From Betaproteobacteria bacterium (lineage in GTDB: Bacteria; Pseudomonadota; Gammaproteobacteria; Burkholderiales; Casimicrobiaceae), in assembly GCA_005888865.1 (NCBI GenBank), contig VBCL01000512.1, positions 514 through 6,171 on the forward strand: a stretch of 5,658 nt of DNA, read 5' to 3'. Under the pieces are notes generated by a model that saw only the letters and a list, made by a program, of their open reading frames with translations, was not told where the DNA came from and searched no databases. Positions 1-5,658 of the stretch are shown here, piece by piece. A program made the translations under genes and the position numbers. Position 1 is the stretch's first letter; the number at the start of each line of letters is the position of its first letter.

Positions 1-508
1 GCCGAGAAATCGCCGATCGCCGAGTTGCCCTGTCCCCAGGTCTCGTGCTCGAAGAATTCGAACCCGTGATCGCTGAAGACGACGACGATGGTATTGTCGG
101 CGAGCTTGCAAGCCTCGAGATAGGCGAGGATGCGCGCGACCTCATCGTCGAAATTCCTGACGCAGCCGTCGTAGAGATCGATCACCTGCTCGAGGTCGAA
201 CTTCGACTTCGGCTCGGCCTGAGCCCGGATGATCTCCCATGGATCGCGAAGCTTGGCCATGATGAACTTCGATTCGCCACGATATTCCGGATTCGAATAG
301 AGGGAATAGTACGGGTACTTGGATGTGAAGGGCGGGTGCGTGGTCGCCATGAACGACACCAGGAAAAAGGGTGCGTCCTCCTTTGCCAGCTTGTCGATCA
401 TCCGGCGGGTGTCGCGGCCGACCTCCTCGGTCAGAGGGATGCCGCCGAGATAATGGATTTCGGGCAGGAGCGCCTTGCCGAAGGCGTTCTGGGTGAACAG
501 TTCGGTCC
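1..508 (-). CDS. Sulfatase-like protein, downstream part in a shifted frame (frame-broken, runs off left edge)
   Basis: This is the continuation of the alkaline-phosphatase-superfamily domain begun by the gene at 431-1546, read in a different minus-strand frame. The frame is open without a stop from about 508 to the window edge (about 166 codons) and has no convincing start of its own. A GTG at 536-534 exists but has no clear ribosome site. Early residues read TELFTQNAFGKALLPEIHYL. Recognisable catalytic-domain elements follow. A THPPF stretch has its histidine codon at 338-336. An SDHGFEFFEHETWGQGN segment has the metal-ligand Asp-His pair at codons 71-69 and 68-66; this matches the family's second metal-binding motif (D-H-G). 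The C-terminus lies outside the window. Conservation of these motifs implies a recent frame break or a sequencing or assembly error rather than an old decayed gene. The exact junction, and whether it is real, cannot be settled here. Confidence 0.8.
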
Positions 509-1546
509 TTGGCGCAGCAAGAACTTGATGTTCCACTGGTCCGGCGGCAAGTCGCGATGATCGAACCCGAAATTGAATTTCTCGGCGTCGGACGCGGCCC
601 AGTCGCCGACGATTCCAGAACGGTACCCCGCCTGGTTCAGGATCTGCGGCAGCGTTGGGACGTGCAGCCGCGTCTGTTCGGGCGTCACGAAGGTATCGCG
701 CACCCCATGCCGGTGCGGCCAGGTGCCGGTGAGCATGGTGATCAGGCTTGGGGCCGTCCGCGCACACGGAACATAGCAATCCGTGAACTGCGTGCCGCGC
801 TTGGCAAGCCGCGCGAGATTGGGCGTGAGCTCACGACGGTAACCGGCTCCGAACAGTCGATCGGCGCGCAGCGTGTCGGAGCCAATGAGCACGATGTTGG
901 GCGAGGAGTGCGCCCGCCTGCGGACGGGGGCCGCTTCCGGATCGGGCTTCCGCGTAGCCCAACGGACCATCACAACGTACACCGCCGCGATAGACGCGAG
1001 GGCTCCCAGCCCGACCCATGCATCTGCGCGCGCCAGCATCGTCGCCCCCGCCACGAGCCAGAGTGCAGCCAGGGCTACCGAGGCCCTGTCGAGCGCCCGC
1101 AGGCGACCTGGCGTAAGCAGATGCCACAGAGGGTAGAAATGGGTCATCGAATACAGCGACGAGGCCGCGATCACGCCGGGAGAGAGCAGCAGGGTTCTGG
1201 CGAATTGGCGCGCGACCAGCAGGAAAACGGCGATGATTCCCAGCACGACGGCGGCGCCCGCGTCATAAGGGGCATCGGCCAGAACCAGACCGATGACGTA
1301 CCCGAGAATACCGACAAACGCGAGAGCCGCCGTAATCAGGAACGCGAACAAGACAAGCCTGCCGAGCGAGTACGCAAGGTAGAGGCGGTAGTGGGCCAGG
1401 ACTTCCTCGGCCATCTCCGGTCCCGTGCGCGTGAAATCGAGGATCGACTTGAGTACCAGCACGATGGCAGAGATCCCGCCGACCAGGAGCGCCACTTCCG
1501 CGCCGTGCGCGAGCGACGTCAGAACGAGGGCGTCGAGCGGCCGCAT
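431..1546 (-). CDS. Membrane-anchored sulfatase-like (alkaline phosphatase superfamily) protein, upstream part, frameshifted
   Basis: The N-terminal half looks like a membrane anchor, with hydrophobic segments near residues 9-33, 64-90, 96-115, 155-172 and 177-195. An Arg/Pro-rich linker (about 196-215) follows, then a sulfatase-type domain. NIVLIGSDTLRAD carries the first metal-ligand Asp at D224. CARTAPSLITMLTG aligns with the nucleophile motif CxPSRxxxxTG, placing Thr264 where sulfatases have the formylglycine Cys; a Cys sits three residues earlier (C261). Thr is the nucleophile in phosphoethanolamine and phosphoglycerol transferases of this superfamily, so the activity may be phospho-transfer rather than sulfate ester hydrolysis. 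With five membrane spans the domain would face the periplasm. Family-like sequence stops after about residue 348 (RQGP); the final 23 residues are out of frame, ending at the TGA at 431-433. The ATG at 1546 lies 2 bases past the preceding stop. A GTG at 1552 has better spacing (5 bases) from AAAAGG at 1558-1563 and is an alternative start. Confidence 0.85.
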   Translation of the reverse strand: MRPLDALVLTSLAHGAEVALLVGGISAIVLVLKSILDFTRTGPEMAEEVLAHYRLYLAYSLGRLVLFAFLITAALAFVGILGYVIGLVLADAPYDAGAAVVLGIIAVFLLVARQFARTLLLSPGVIAASSLYSMTHFYPLWHLLTPGRLRALDRASVALAALWLVAGATMLARADAWVGLGALASIAAVYVVMVRWATRKPDPEAAPVRRRAHSSPNIVLIGSDTLRADRLFGAGYRRELTPNLARLAKRGTQFTDCYVPCARTAPSLITMLTGTWPHRHGVRDTFVTPEQTRLHVPTLPQILNQAGYRSGIVGDWAASDAEKFNFGFDHRDLPPDQWNIKFLLRQGPNCSPRTPSARRSCPKSIISAASL

Positions 1547-1548
1547 GG

Positions 1549-2454
1549 TCACACCGGCCTTTTGAGCAGGAAATCGCGGAAGAGGCCGAGGCACAGCCGG
1601 CCACGGCCTGCGGGTGAGAGCACGAGCGCGCGCAACGTATCGGCGTAGGCGAGACCAAGACGGCCCGCCCGATACGCGGGCTTGGCATAGTCGGTATAGG
1701 CGCCAGCCAGGCAGTTGCGCCAGAAGCGGCCGCGGAGTGGCGCCGGCAGCAGGCCGCGGTTCTTGTGCAGCGAGCGCAGCGTCGCGGCCCGCATCCTGTC
1801 GAGGTTGCGACTGACGCTTTTTTCGCGGCGAAGGATGACCGCCAGCGTCTCATTGATGCAAGCGTAGCCGGACACGGCCGCCAGCCGTATCCACAGGTCC
1901 GGATCTTCGAAGCCACCGAGGCTCTCGTCGAAGCCGCCGACGCGGTTCAGGAGATCCGTGCGCACCATCACCGCCGAGCAACCGCCGGCGATCGCCGCGT
2001 TCTGGGCAAAAAGCGTCGCAAGAATTTCGGTGCTCCCATTGGGGCAGCGCCAGATGTTGAGCAGTCTCCCATCGCCATCCTCGACCCTTGCAGTCGTCGA
2101 ACAGAACCCGACTTCCGGCCGCCTCTGCATGAGCTCGACCTGCTGTGAAAGCTTCTCCGGCAGCCACCAATCGTCGGCATCGAGAAAGGCAACATACGTG
2201 CCACCAGCGCGACGGATGCCCGCATTGCGGGCCGCCGACATGCCGCGGTTGGCTTGATCGATCACGGTGATGGCGCCGCCGTAGCTCTCGAGCAGGGCCC
2301 GAGTCCCGTCGGTGCTCCCGTCGTTGACCACGATCAGCTCGCGGGCGCGGAAGTCTTGCGCCCGCACGCTGTCTATTGCGCGCCCGATGCACCAGGCGAC
2401 GTTGTAGGCCGGCATGATGACACTGACCAGAGGCGTGCTAGCCGTCGACGTCAT
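1549..2454 (-). CDS. Family 2 glycosyltransferase (GT-A fold)
   Basis: This 301-residue protein is a cytoplasmic enzyme expected to transfer a sugar from a nucleotide-sugar donor to a growing glycan, with inversion. The GT-A domain starts almost at the N-terminus. VSVIMPAYN (residues 10-18) is the first strand, VVNDGSTDGT (42-51) is the nucleotide-binding loop, and NRGMSAARNAGI (69-80) is the typical family 2 helix. FLDADDWW (90-97) contains the metal-binding DxD (D92-D94), and GGFEDPDLWIRL (180-191) has the likely catalytic-base Glu-Asp pair (E183-D184). The C-terminal 80 residues are basic and carry no clear membrane span. The ATG at 2454 is well supported by GGAGGAG at 2462-2468, 7 bases upstream. 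It lies inside the end of the sulfotransferase gene, giving a 17-base overlap and probable translational coupling. Donor and acceptor sugars are not predictable from the sequence. Confidence 0.93.
   Translation of the reverse strand: MTSTASTPLVSVIMPAYNVAWCIGRAIDSVRAQDFRARELIVVNDGSTDGTRALLESYGGAITVIDQANRGMSAARNAGIRRAGGTYVAFLDADDWWLPEKLSQQVELMQRRPEVGFCSTTARVEDGDGRLLNIWRCPNGSTEILATLFAQNAAIAGGCSAVMVRTDLLNRVGGFDESLGGFEDPDLWIRLAAVSGYACINETLAVILRREKSVSRNLDRMRAATLRSLHKNRGLLPAPLRGRFWRNCLAGAYTDYAKPAYRAGRLGLAYADTLRALVLSPAGRGRLCLGLFRDFLLKRPV
1558..1563 (-). promoter_or_regulatory. Weak ribosome binding site for the sulfatase-like gene
   Basis: AAAAGG on the minus strand lies 11 bases before the ATG at 1546 and 5 bases before an in-frame GTG at 1552. 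The GTG overlaps the preceding stop codon. The spacing favours the GTG slightly and the codon identity favours the ATG; the two proteins differ by two residues only. Confidence 0.4.
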
Positions 2455-3385
2455 AGCCGAGCTCCTCCATCAGCGGACGGATGCGGGGCAGAATGCGCTC
2501 GATCTTCGCCGCGTGTCGTTCTTTCCATTTCTGCTTCTTCGGAGCACCGTTGACGATGCTCGTGGGCCGCGCGGCAAGCGTCGCGCAGCGTCGTGCGACA
2601 GGTTCATCGAACGGCAGATCGAGCCGCTCGAACACTTCGCGGAACATCTCGACCGGGCGGTCGAAGATGTCCTCGTAGCGCAGCCGAATCCACAGCCCCG
2701 GGGGAATCTGGCGCGACGCATCGAGCGCAAGACGATTCGCCGTCAGCCACTGGTAGGCGCACACCTCTTCCAGCGGCGCATCGTTGTAGTCGCGCCAACC
2801 GGGCGGCAGCATGAAGGCCCACTCCTTGAATGCGCCGCCATCGATGTTGACGGCACATGGAAACGTCCCGAGCAGCTTCCCCAGCGCGAAATGGCCGTTG
2901 TGAAGCCAGCCGTCCATCAGCGAGCTGACGTTGTCGCGCCCGTCGCGGTGGATATAGACGAATCGTGCCTGCGGAAACAGACGGTGCAGATACGCAATGC
3001 GCATGACGTTGATGCATGTCTTGTCCAGGACCCGTCCCAAGCCCAGCCTCTGGAAGAAATAACGTTGCGCCGCATCGCGGTGCTCGGGTCGGGCGACGTC
3101 TGCGCCCGCCGCCTCGGATTCCCACCCATTGCGCCGCGGGCCCCACAAACCGTCCCAGAATTCCGGGATCTCGTGACCGAACGACAGGAGCTGCGTCGAC
3201 ATCGCAATCGTTTCGTAGGTAACCGTCGTGCCCGAGCGCGAGCAGCCCACGACGAAGACCGGATCGCGGGCGTCGGAGCGCATCAGATCCCAGTAGAGGC
3301 CTCGCAGCGCGAAGTTCATCGCGCGCAGATTCTTGGCCCGGATGCCGGGATCCAGGAGCTTGTGCAGGTTGCGCAATCGCGGCAT
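2438..3385 (-). CDS. PAPS-dependent sulfotransferase family protein
   Basis: This 315-residue protein is predicted to transfer sulfate from 3'-phosphoadenylyl sulfate (PAPS), most likely to a sugar hydroxyl given its neighbours. VFVVGCSRSGTT (residues 43-54) is the P-loop-like 5'-phosphosulfate-binding motif. RFVYIHRDGRDNVSS (141-155) is the 3'-phosphate-binding motif, with R147 and S155 in the usual positions. LRYEDI (235-240) is the conserved strand that follows, and the C-terminal PKKQKWKERH (282-291) resembles the closing basic Trp-containing helix of bacterial sulfotransferases. There is no signal peptide or membrane segment, so it probably acts in the cytoplasm. The open frame extends upstream to 4021, but that part only shadows the preceding glycosyltransferase, so the start was placed after its stop. 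The ATG at 3385 leaves a 5-base gap. A GTG at 3394 forming GTGA with the stop is an alternative. Neither has a strong ribosome site, so coupled reinitiation is plausible. Confidence 0.9.
   Translation of the reverse strand: MPRLRNLHKLLDPGIRAKNLRAMNFALRGLYWDLMRSDARDPVFVVGCSRSGTTVTYETIAMSTQLLSFGHEIPEFWDGLWGPRRNGWESEAAGADVARPEHRDAAQRYFFQRLGLGRVLDKTCINVMRIAYLHRLFPQARFVYIHRDGRDNVSSLMDGWLHNGHFALGKLLGTFPCAVNIDGGAFKEWAFMLPPGWRDYNDAPLEEVCAYQWLTANRLALDASRQIPPGLWIRLRYEDIFDRPVEMFREVFERLDLPFDEPVARRCATLAARPTSIVNGAPKKQKWKERHAAKIERILPRIRPLMEELGYDVDG
2462..2468 (-). promoter_or_regulatory. Ribosome binding site inside the sulfotransferase 3' end
   Basis: GGAGGAG on the minus strand is 7 bases upstream of the ATG at 2454. 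It encodes part of the sulfotransferase C-terminus (Met-Glu-Glu-Leu-Gly). It fixes the glycosyltransferase start 17 bases within the upstream gene, so ribosomes finishing the sulfotransferase would pass over this site. Confidence 0.8.
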
Positions 3386-3390
3386 CGAGA

Positions 3391-4392
3391 TCACGAACGG
3401 CTCTGGGCCGAACCGTCCATCCAGGCGTGCATGTGACCCTTGATCTCGCCCAGCGAAGCGGCGAGCCGCACCAGGTGGAACCGCCGCTCGTTCGACCCGA
3501 ACGACGTCAACACCGCCAGCGAGTAGCCCCCCGCCTTGCGGATCATGTAAGGAGGGACGAGCCCCTTGCCGTCTCCAGTGCTCCCCAGCCGCACGGCTGA
3601 CGCAGAGCGCTCGAAGGCCTTGCGCACGACGTAGCCGAGCTGCAGCCGACCCGGATCCACGAAGTGATACTGCACGATCTCCGGCACGTACTGCACGACG
3701 GCTCCGGCGGCAATCGCGCGCAACACCCATTCGTGATCCTCTGCGCCGCCCAAGCCTCGCCCGACCGGCCCATACACCGTCGAGAAATCGCCGACCGTGT
3801 CGAAGAGCTCCGTTCGCAGGACCAGGTTGCCGCCGCCAGGCGTGGTGGTTTCCTGAGGCGAGGCGAGAGGCCGGTCGCCAAGATCGTAACGCGGCACCGG
3901 GAGCGGATAAATGCGGTACGGGCCGTTGTCGTGCACCCACGCGGGCTCCGATCCGTCCCAGTCCGGCAGGATGCGACCGCAGAGGATGTCGGCCTCGGGG
4001 TAGCGCTCGGCGGACTTGCACACGTTCTCCAGGTAGCCGCTATCGACTCGATGGTCGTCGTCGACGAAGGCAACCCGTTCCGACGTGAGCAGTGGGATGG
4101 CGCTGTTCAGCGCATGGGACTTCCCCATCCGCGGTTCGGCCACCCAGCGCAGTGGCAGGCGTCCCTCCCGCGTTGCCGGGTCCGACGCAGCGCATGTGTA
4201 CAGATCGAGCAGCGTATGCGTACCGTCGGTGCACGCGTTCGCCGCGACCAGCACCTCCACGCTCCAATCGCGTGGGTGACTCGCCTCGTTGAGATAGCGC
4301 AAGGTGCGCTCGAGCAATCCCGCGCGGTTGTGCGAGCTGATCAGCACGGTCAGCGTGCGACTCACTGCCTGGCCGCGAAGATCGACGCTCAC
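3391..4392 (-). CDS. Family 2 glycosyltransferase (GT-A fold), second of a tandem pair
   Basis: This 333-residue protein is a predicted inverting glycosyltransferase acting in the cytoplasm. LTVLISSHNRAGLLERTL (14-31) is the first strand and helix. FVDDDHRV (109-116) supplies the DxD metal site (D111-D113). CGRILPDW (138-145), TPGGGNLVLR (184-193) and GGAEDHEW (215-222, probable base E218/D219) complete the catalytic domain. The nucleotide-binding loop reads VAANACTDGT: the Asp that usually contacts the nucleotide base (D40 in the neighbour at 4389-5339) is Ala51 here, while D56 is kept. The order and spacing of motifs match the upstream glycosyltransferase, suggesting the two are related by an old duplication. 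The GTG start at 4392 overlaps the preceding stop as GTGA and has GGGAGGG 7 bases upstream. A later GTG (codon 10) lacks comparable support. Sugar specificity is unknown. Confidence 0.92.
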   Translation of the reverse strand: MSVDLRGQAVSRTLTVLISSHNRAGLLERTLRYLNEASHPRDWSVEVLVAANACTDGTHTLLDLYTCAASDPATREGRLPLRWVAEPRMGKSHALNSAIPLLTSERVAFVDDDHRVDSGYLENVCKSAERYPEADILCGRILPDWDGSEPAWVHDNGPYRIYPLPVPRYDLGDRPLASPQETTTPGGGNLVLRTELFDTVGDFSTVYGPVGRGLGGAEDHEWVLRAIAAGAVVQYVPEIVQYHFVDPGRLQLGYVVRKAFERSASAVRLGSTGDGKGLVPPYMIRKAGGYSLAVLTSFGSNERRFHLVRLAASLGEIKGHMHAWMDGSAQSRS

Positions 4393-5339
4393 GCCGTTTC
4401 CCTCCCGGCCCGCCGATAGCCTGCCATCGTGCCGAGGAAATGCCCGACGGTCATGAGCTGGCGGAAGGCAGTGTCGGGCCCTCGAGTCGCAAGCAGAACA
4501 AGGTACCTCCCCAATGCGCGAGTGATCTGCGGGTAGAGAAAAAGCGGAATTCCAAGCGCGCGACGGCGATACGGTCGACCATCATAGAAGGCTTTTTGAA
4601 AGCCGGCATTGAAGTGGATGGTGAGGAAATATCGCTGTTGCAGTTGATGCGGCTGGACTCGATGATAGACGATGGCACGCGGCTCGTAGAAAATGCGCGC
4701 CTCGCCCGCTGCGTTAAGCCGATGGAAGTAGTCGGTTTCGGCGCCCTTGAAGAGCTCCCCGCGCTTCCGGCCTTCGCCTTTGCGACCGAGCTTCGGATCG
4801 AACAGACCGATCCGCGCGACCACCCGGCGGTGAAAGGACATGTTGCCTCCGAACGGGTAACGGCTCTTCCCATCCATCTGAAACGGTTCGTCTCCGAAAT
4901 CCTGATAACCGAGGAATCCCGAGATTTCCGACCCGGGAACGACCCAGCTAGGTAACTTCATCGAAGGATCGAGGTGGATCCTGCCGCCGATGGCGTCGGC
5001 ATCGGTCCGCGCGAACGCCTCGGCCAGCATGGCGAGCCACCGAGGGCTGACGTGAATATCATCGTCCACAAACGTAAAATGCGCGCCCTGGGAACTCGAC
5101 ACGCCGCAGTTGCGTGCGTAGTTGAGGCCCTGTTGCGTTTCCTTGGCGTACCTGACCTTGATGGTTAGCTCACGGCTGAGCCTGTCGACCATTTGCGGCG
5201 TGTCGTCCGTGGAGTTGTTGTCCACGACCAGGACCTCCCAATCCAATCCATCGACACCCTCCTGTGCCGCGAGGGCGGCAAGGCACGACGGCAGGTTCTG
5301 GCTGCGGTTGTACGTACAGACGATGATCGTGAAGTCCAC
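4389..5339 (-). CDS. Family 2 glycosyltransferase (GT-A fold), first of a tandem pair
   Basis: This 316-residue protein is a predicted inverting glycosyltransferase. DFTIIVCTYNRSQNL (2-16) is the opening strand. VLVVDNNSTDDT (36-47) is the nucleotide-binding loop with D40. GLNYARNCGV (71-80) is the donor-site helix and FVDDDIHV (90-97) holds the DxD site. GGRIHLDP (118-125), PFGGNMSF (162-169) and FKGAETDYFHRL (197-208, probable base E201/D203) finish the catalytic domain. The C-terminal part is Tyr/Phe-rich with a weakly hydrophobic helix near 263-286 that might touch the membrane. The start is GTG at 5339, 25 bases after the methyltransferase stop; a modest ribosome site TAGGG (5346-5350) lies 6 bases upstream, and no earlier in-frame start is available before that stop. 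The gene end overlaps the next start by 4 bases. Its central part (4561-4680) is visibly less GC-rich than the downstream genes. Substrate unknown. Confidence 0.93.
   Translation of the reverse strand: MDFTIIVCTYNRSQNLPSCLAALAAQEGVDGLDWEVLVVDNNSTDDTPQMVDRLSRELTIKVRYAKETQQGLNYARNCGVSSSQGAHFTFVDDDIHVSPRWLAMLAEAFARTDADAIGGRIHLDPSMKLPSWVVPGSEISGFLGYQDFGDEPFQMDGKSRYPFGGNMSFHRRVVARIGLFDPKLGRKGEGRKRGELFKGAETDYFHRLNAAGEARIFYEPRAIVYHRVQPHQLQQRYFLTIHFNAGFQKAFYDGRPYRRRALGIPLFLYPQITRALGRYLVLLATRGPDTAFRQLMTVGHFLGTMAGYRRAGRETA
4400..4406 (-). promoter_or_regulatory. Ribosome binding site deciding a GTG start
   Basis: GGGAGGG on the minus strand lies 7 bases before the GTG at 4392. It sits inside the last codons of the preceding glycosyltransferase gene. 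It supports the GTG that overlaps the stop as GTGA over later candidates such as the GTG at codon 10. Confidence 0.75.
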
Positions 5340-5364
5340 AACAGGCCCTAAGATCCTGCGTCAA

Positions 5365-5658
5365 CTACAGCTTCCGGATCCATATACTTCCTCCGGGATT
5401 CTCGAGGCATAGCGGCATCTTCTCCCGGAAGAATGACTCGTAATAGCGTTCCATGAAGGTGTTCATCAGGACCACGCGGAATTCCCGGTTGTATTGAAGG
5501 AACGTTCGCAGCATGTACGCCTCGTTCCACGCCCTCCCGTCGTAGACCCACTCCTTCGGGTATTCGAAAGGATAGATGATGTCGTGAAAGTGGATGTGGA
5601 CCCCGGAACGGATCCGCGGCAGGACTTCGAAGAAAATACGATTGACGTCGCTGTTGAT
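5365..5658 (-). CDS. Probable class I SAM-dependent methyltransferase, C-terminal fragment (cut by right edge)
   Basis: An open minus-strand frame enters at the window edge and encodes 97 residues before a TAG at 5365-5367. The start and the SAM-binding glycine motif lie outside. The visible part begins with INSDVNRIFFEVLPRI, then HIHFHDIIYPFEYPKEWV (residues 21-38), GRAWNEAYMLRTFLQYN (41-57) and a closing GGSIWIRKL. The HFHD segment followed by a Pro/Phe-Tyr-Pro-rich stretch and an Arg-Ala-Trp-Asn-Glu motif resembles the C-terminus of Methyltransf_24-type enzymes found in glycan and antibiotic gene clusters. This assignment rests on remembered family resemblance, not on an observed SAM site. 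If correct, it would methylate a sugar or a glycan end using S-adenosylmethionine. It is the first gene seen in the block, and the 25-base gap to the next start favours co-transcription. Base composition (about 55% GC by hand count of 5401-5640) is lower than in the sulfotransferase gene. Confidence 0.72.
   Translation of the reverse strand: MNSDVNRIFFEVLPRIRSGVHIHFHDIIYPFEYPKEWVYDGRAWNEAYMLRTFLQYNREFRVVLMNTFMERYYESFFREKMPLCLENPGGSIWIRKL

Noticed and set aside
498..524. Programmed ribosomal frameshift in the sulfatase-like gene
   Set aside because: No X-XXY-YYZ slippery heptamer or run of identical bases is present at the junction, and I see no obvious downstream hairpin. A plain deletion or sequence error is simpler.
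45..560. Plus-strand open frame of 171 codons at the left edge
   Set aside because: It is antisense to the sulfatase-like second frame, which carries the Asp-His-Gly metal motif. Its acidic translation matches no family I know.
1547..1594. Upstream ATG at 1594 for the sulfatase-like gene
   Set aside because: It would add 16 Pro/Arg-rich residues inside the preceding glycosyltransferase and has no clear ribosome site. The ATG at 1546 or GTG at 1552 directly follows or overlaps the stop and fits the operon spacing.
509..1648. Long plus-strand open frame (379 codons) opposite the sulfatase-like gene
   Set aside because: Its translation is Arg/Gln/Glu-rich with no recognisable motif, and it lies antisense to a frame with clear membrane segments and catalytic motifs. 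Such shadows are usual in GC-rich coding DNA.
2414..3436. Long plus-strand open frame (340 codons) opposite the sulfotransferase gene
   Set aside because: It is fully antisense to a gene with both PAPS-binding motifs, has low-complexity charged composition, and shows no domain I recognise.
3386..4021. N-terminal extension of the sulfotransferase frame by about 212 codons
   Set aside because: The extension is Arg/Ala/Gly-rich and overlaps the well-supported glycosyltransferase in another frame. The sulfotransferase homology begins only after the ATG at 3385.

Overview
The window is a compact, one-directional gene block. Every supported gene lies on the minus strand, so transcription runs from the right edge to the left edge. 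The two outermost genes are cut by the window ends. Base composition is GC-rich, by hand count roughly 50-55% to about 75% per 60-base line. The dense packing, Shine-Dalgarno sites and GTG starts point to a bacterium. A Pseudomonadota (proteobacterial) soil or freshwater organism would fit, but nothing here fixes the taxon. There is no rRNA, tRNA, mobile element or CRISPR array, and no gene-free stretch longer than 25 bases.

In transcription order the layout is: (1) the C-terminal 97 residues of a probable class I SAM-dependent methyltransferase (5658-5365); (2) a family 2 glycosyltransferase, GTG start (5339-4389); (3) a second family 2 glycosyltransferase, similar in layout to the first, starting on a GTG that overlaps the preceding stop as GTGA (4392-3391); (4) a PAPS-dependent sulfotransferase (3385-2438); (5) a third family 2 glycosyltransferase overlapping the sulfotransferase end by 17 bases (2454-1549); (6) a membrane-anchored alkaline-phosphatase-superfamily ('sulfatase-like') protein starting 2 bases after that stop (1546 to the left edge). 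The reading frame of gene 6 breaks near 498-524. The rest of the conserved domain continues in another frame to the left edge.

Taken together this looks like the middle of a surface-glycan (exopolysaccharide, capsule or O-antigen-like) biosynthesis operon. Three glycosyltransferases would extend the sugar chain from nucleotide-sugar donors in the cytoplasm. The methyltransferase and sulfotransferase would decorate sugars with methyl and sulfate groups. The membrane-bound sulfatase-like protein would modify or trim the product on the outer face of the membrane. That division of labour is inferred from family membership and gene order. No substrate can be read from the sequence.

The points most worth a second look are the frame break in the sulfatase-like gene, its threonine where sulfatases carry the formylglycine cysteine, and a sulfotransferase encoded inside a bacterial glycan operon.
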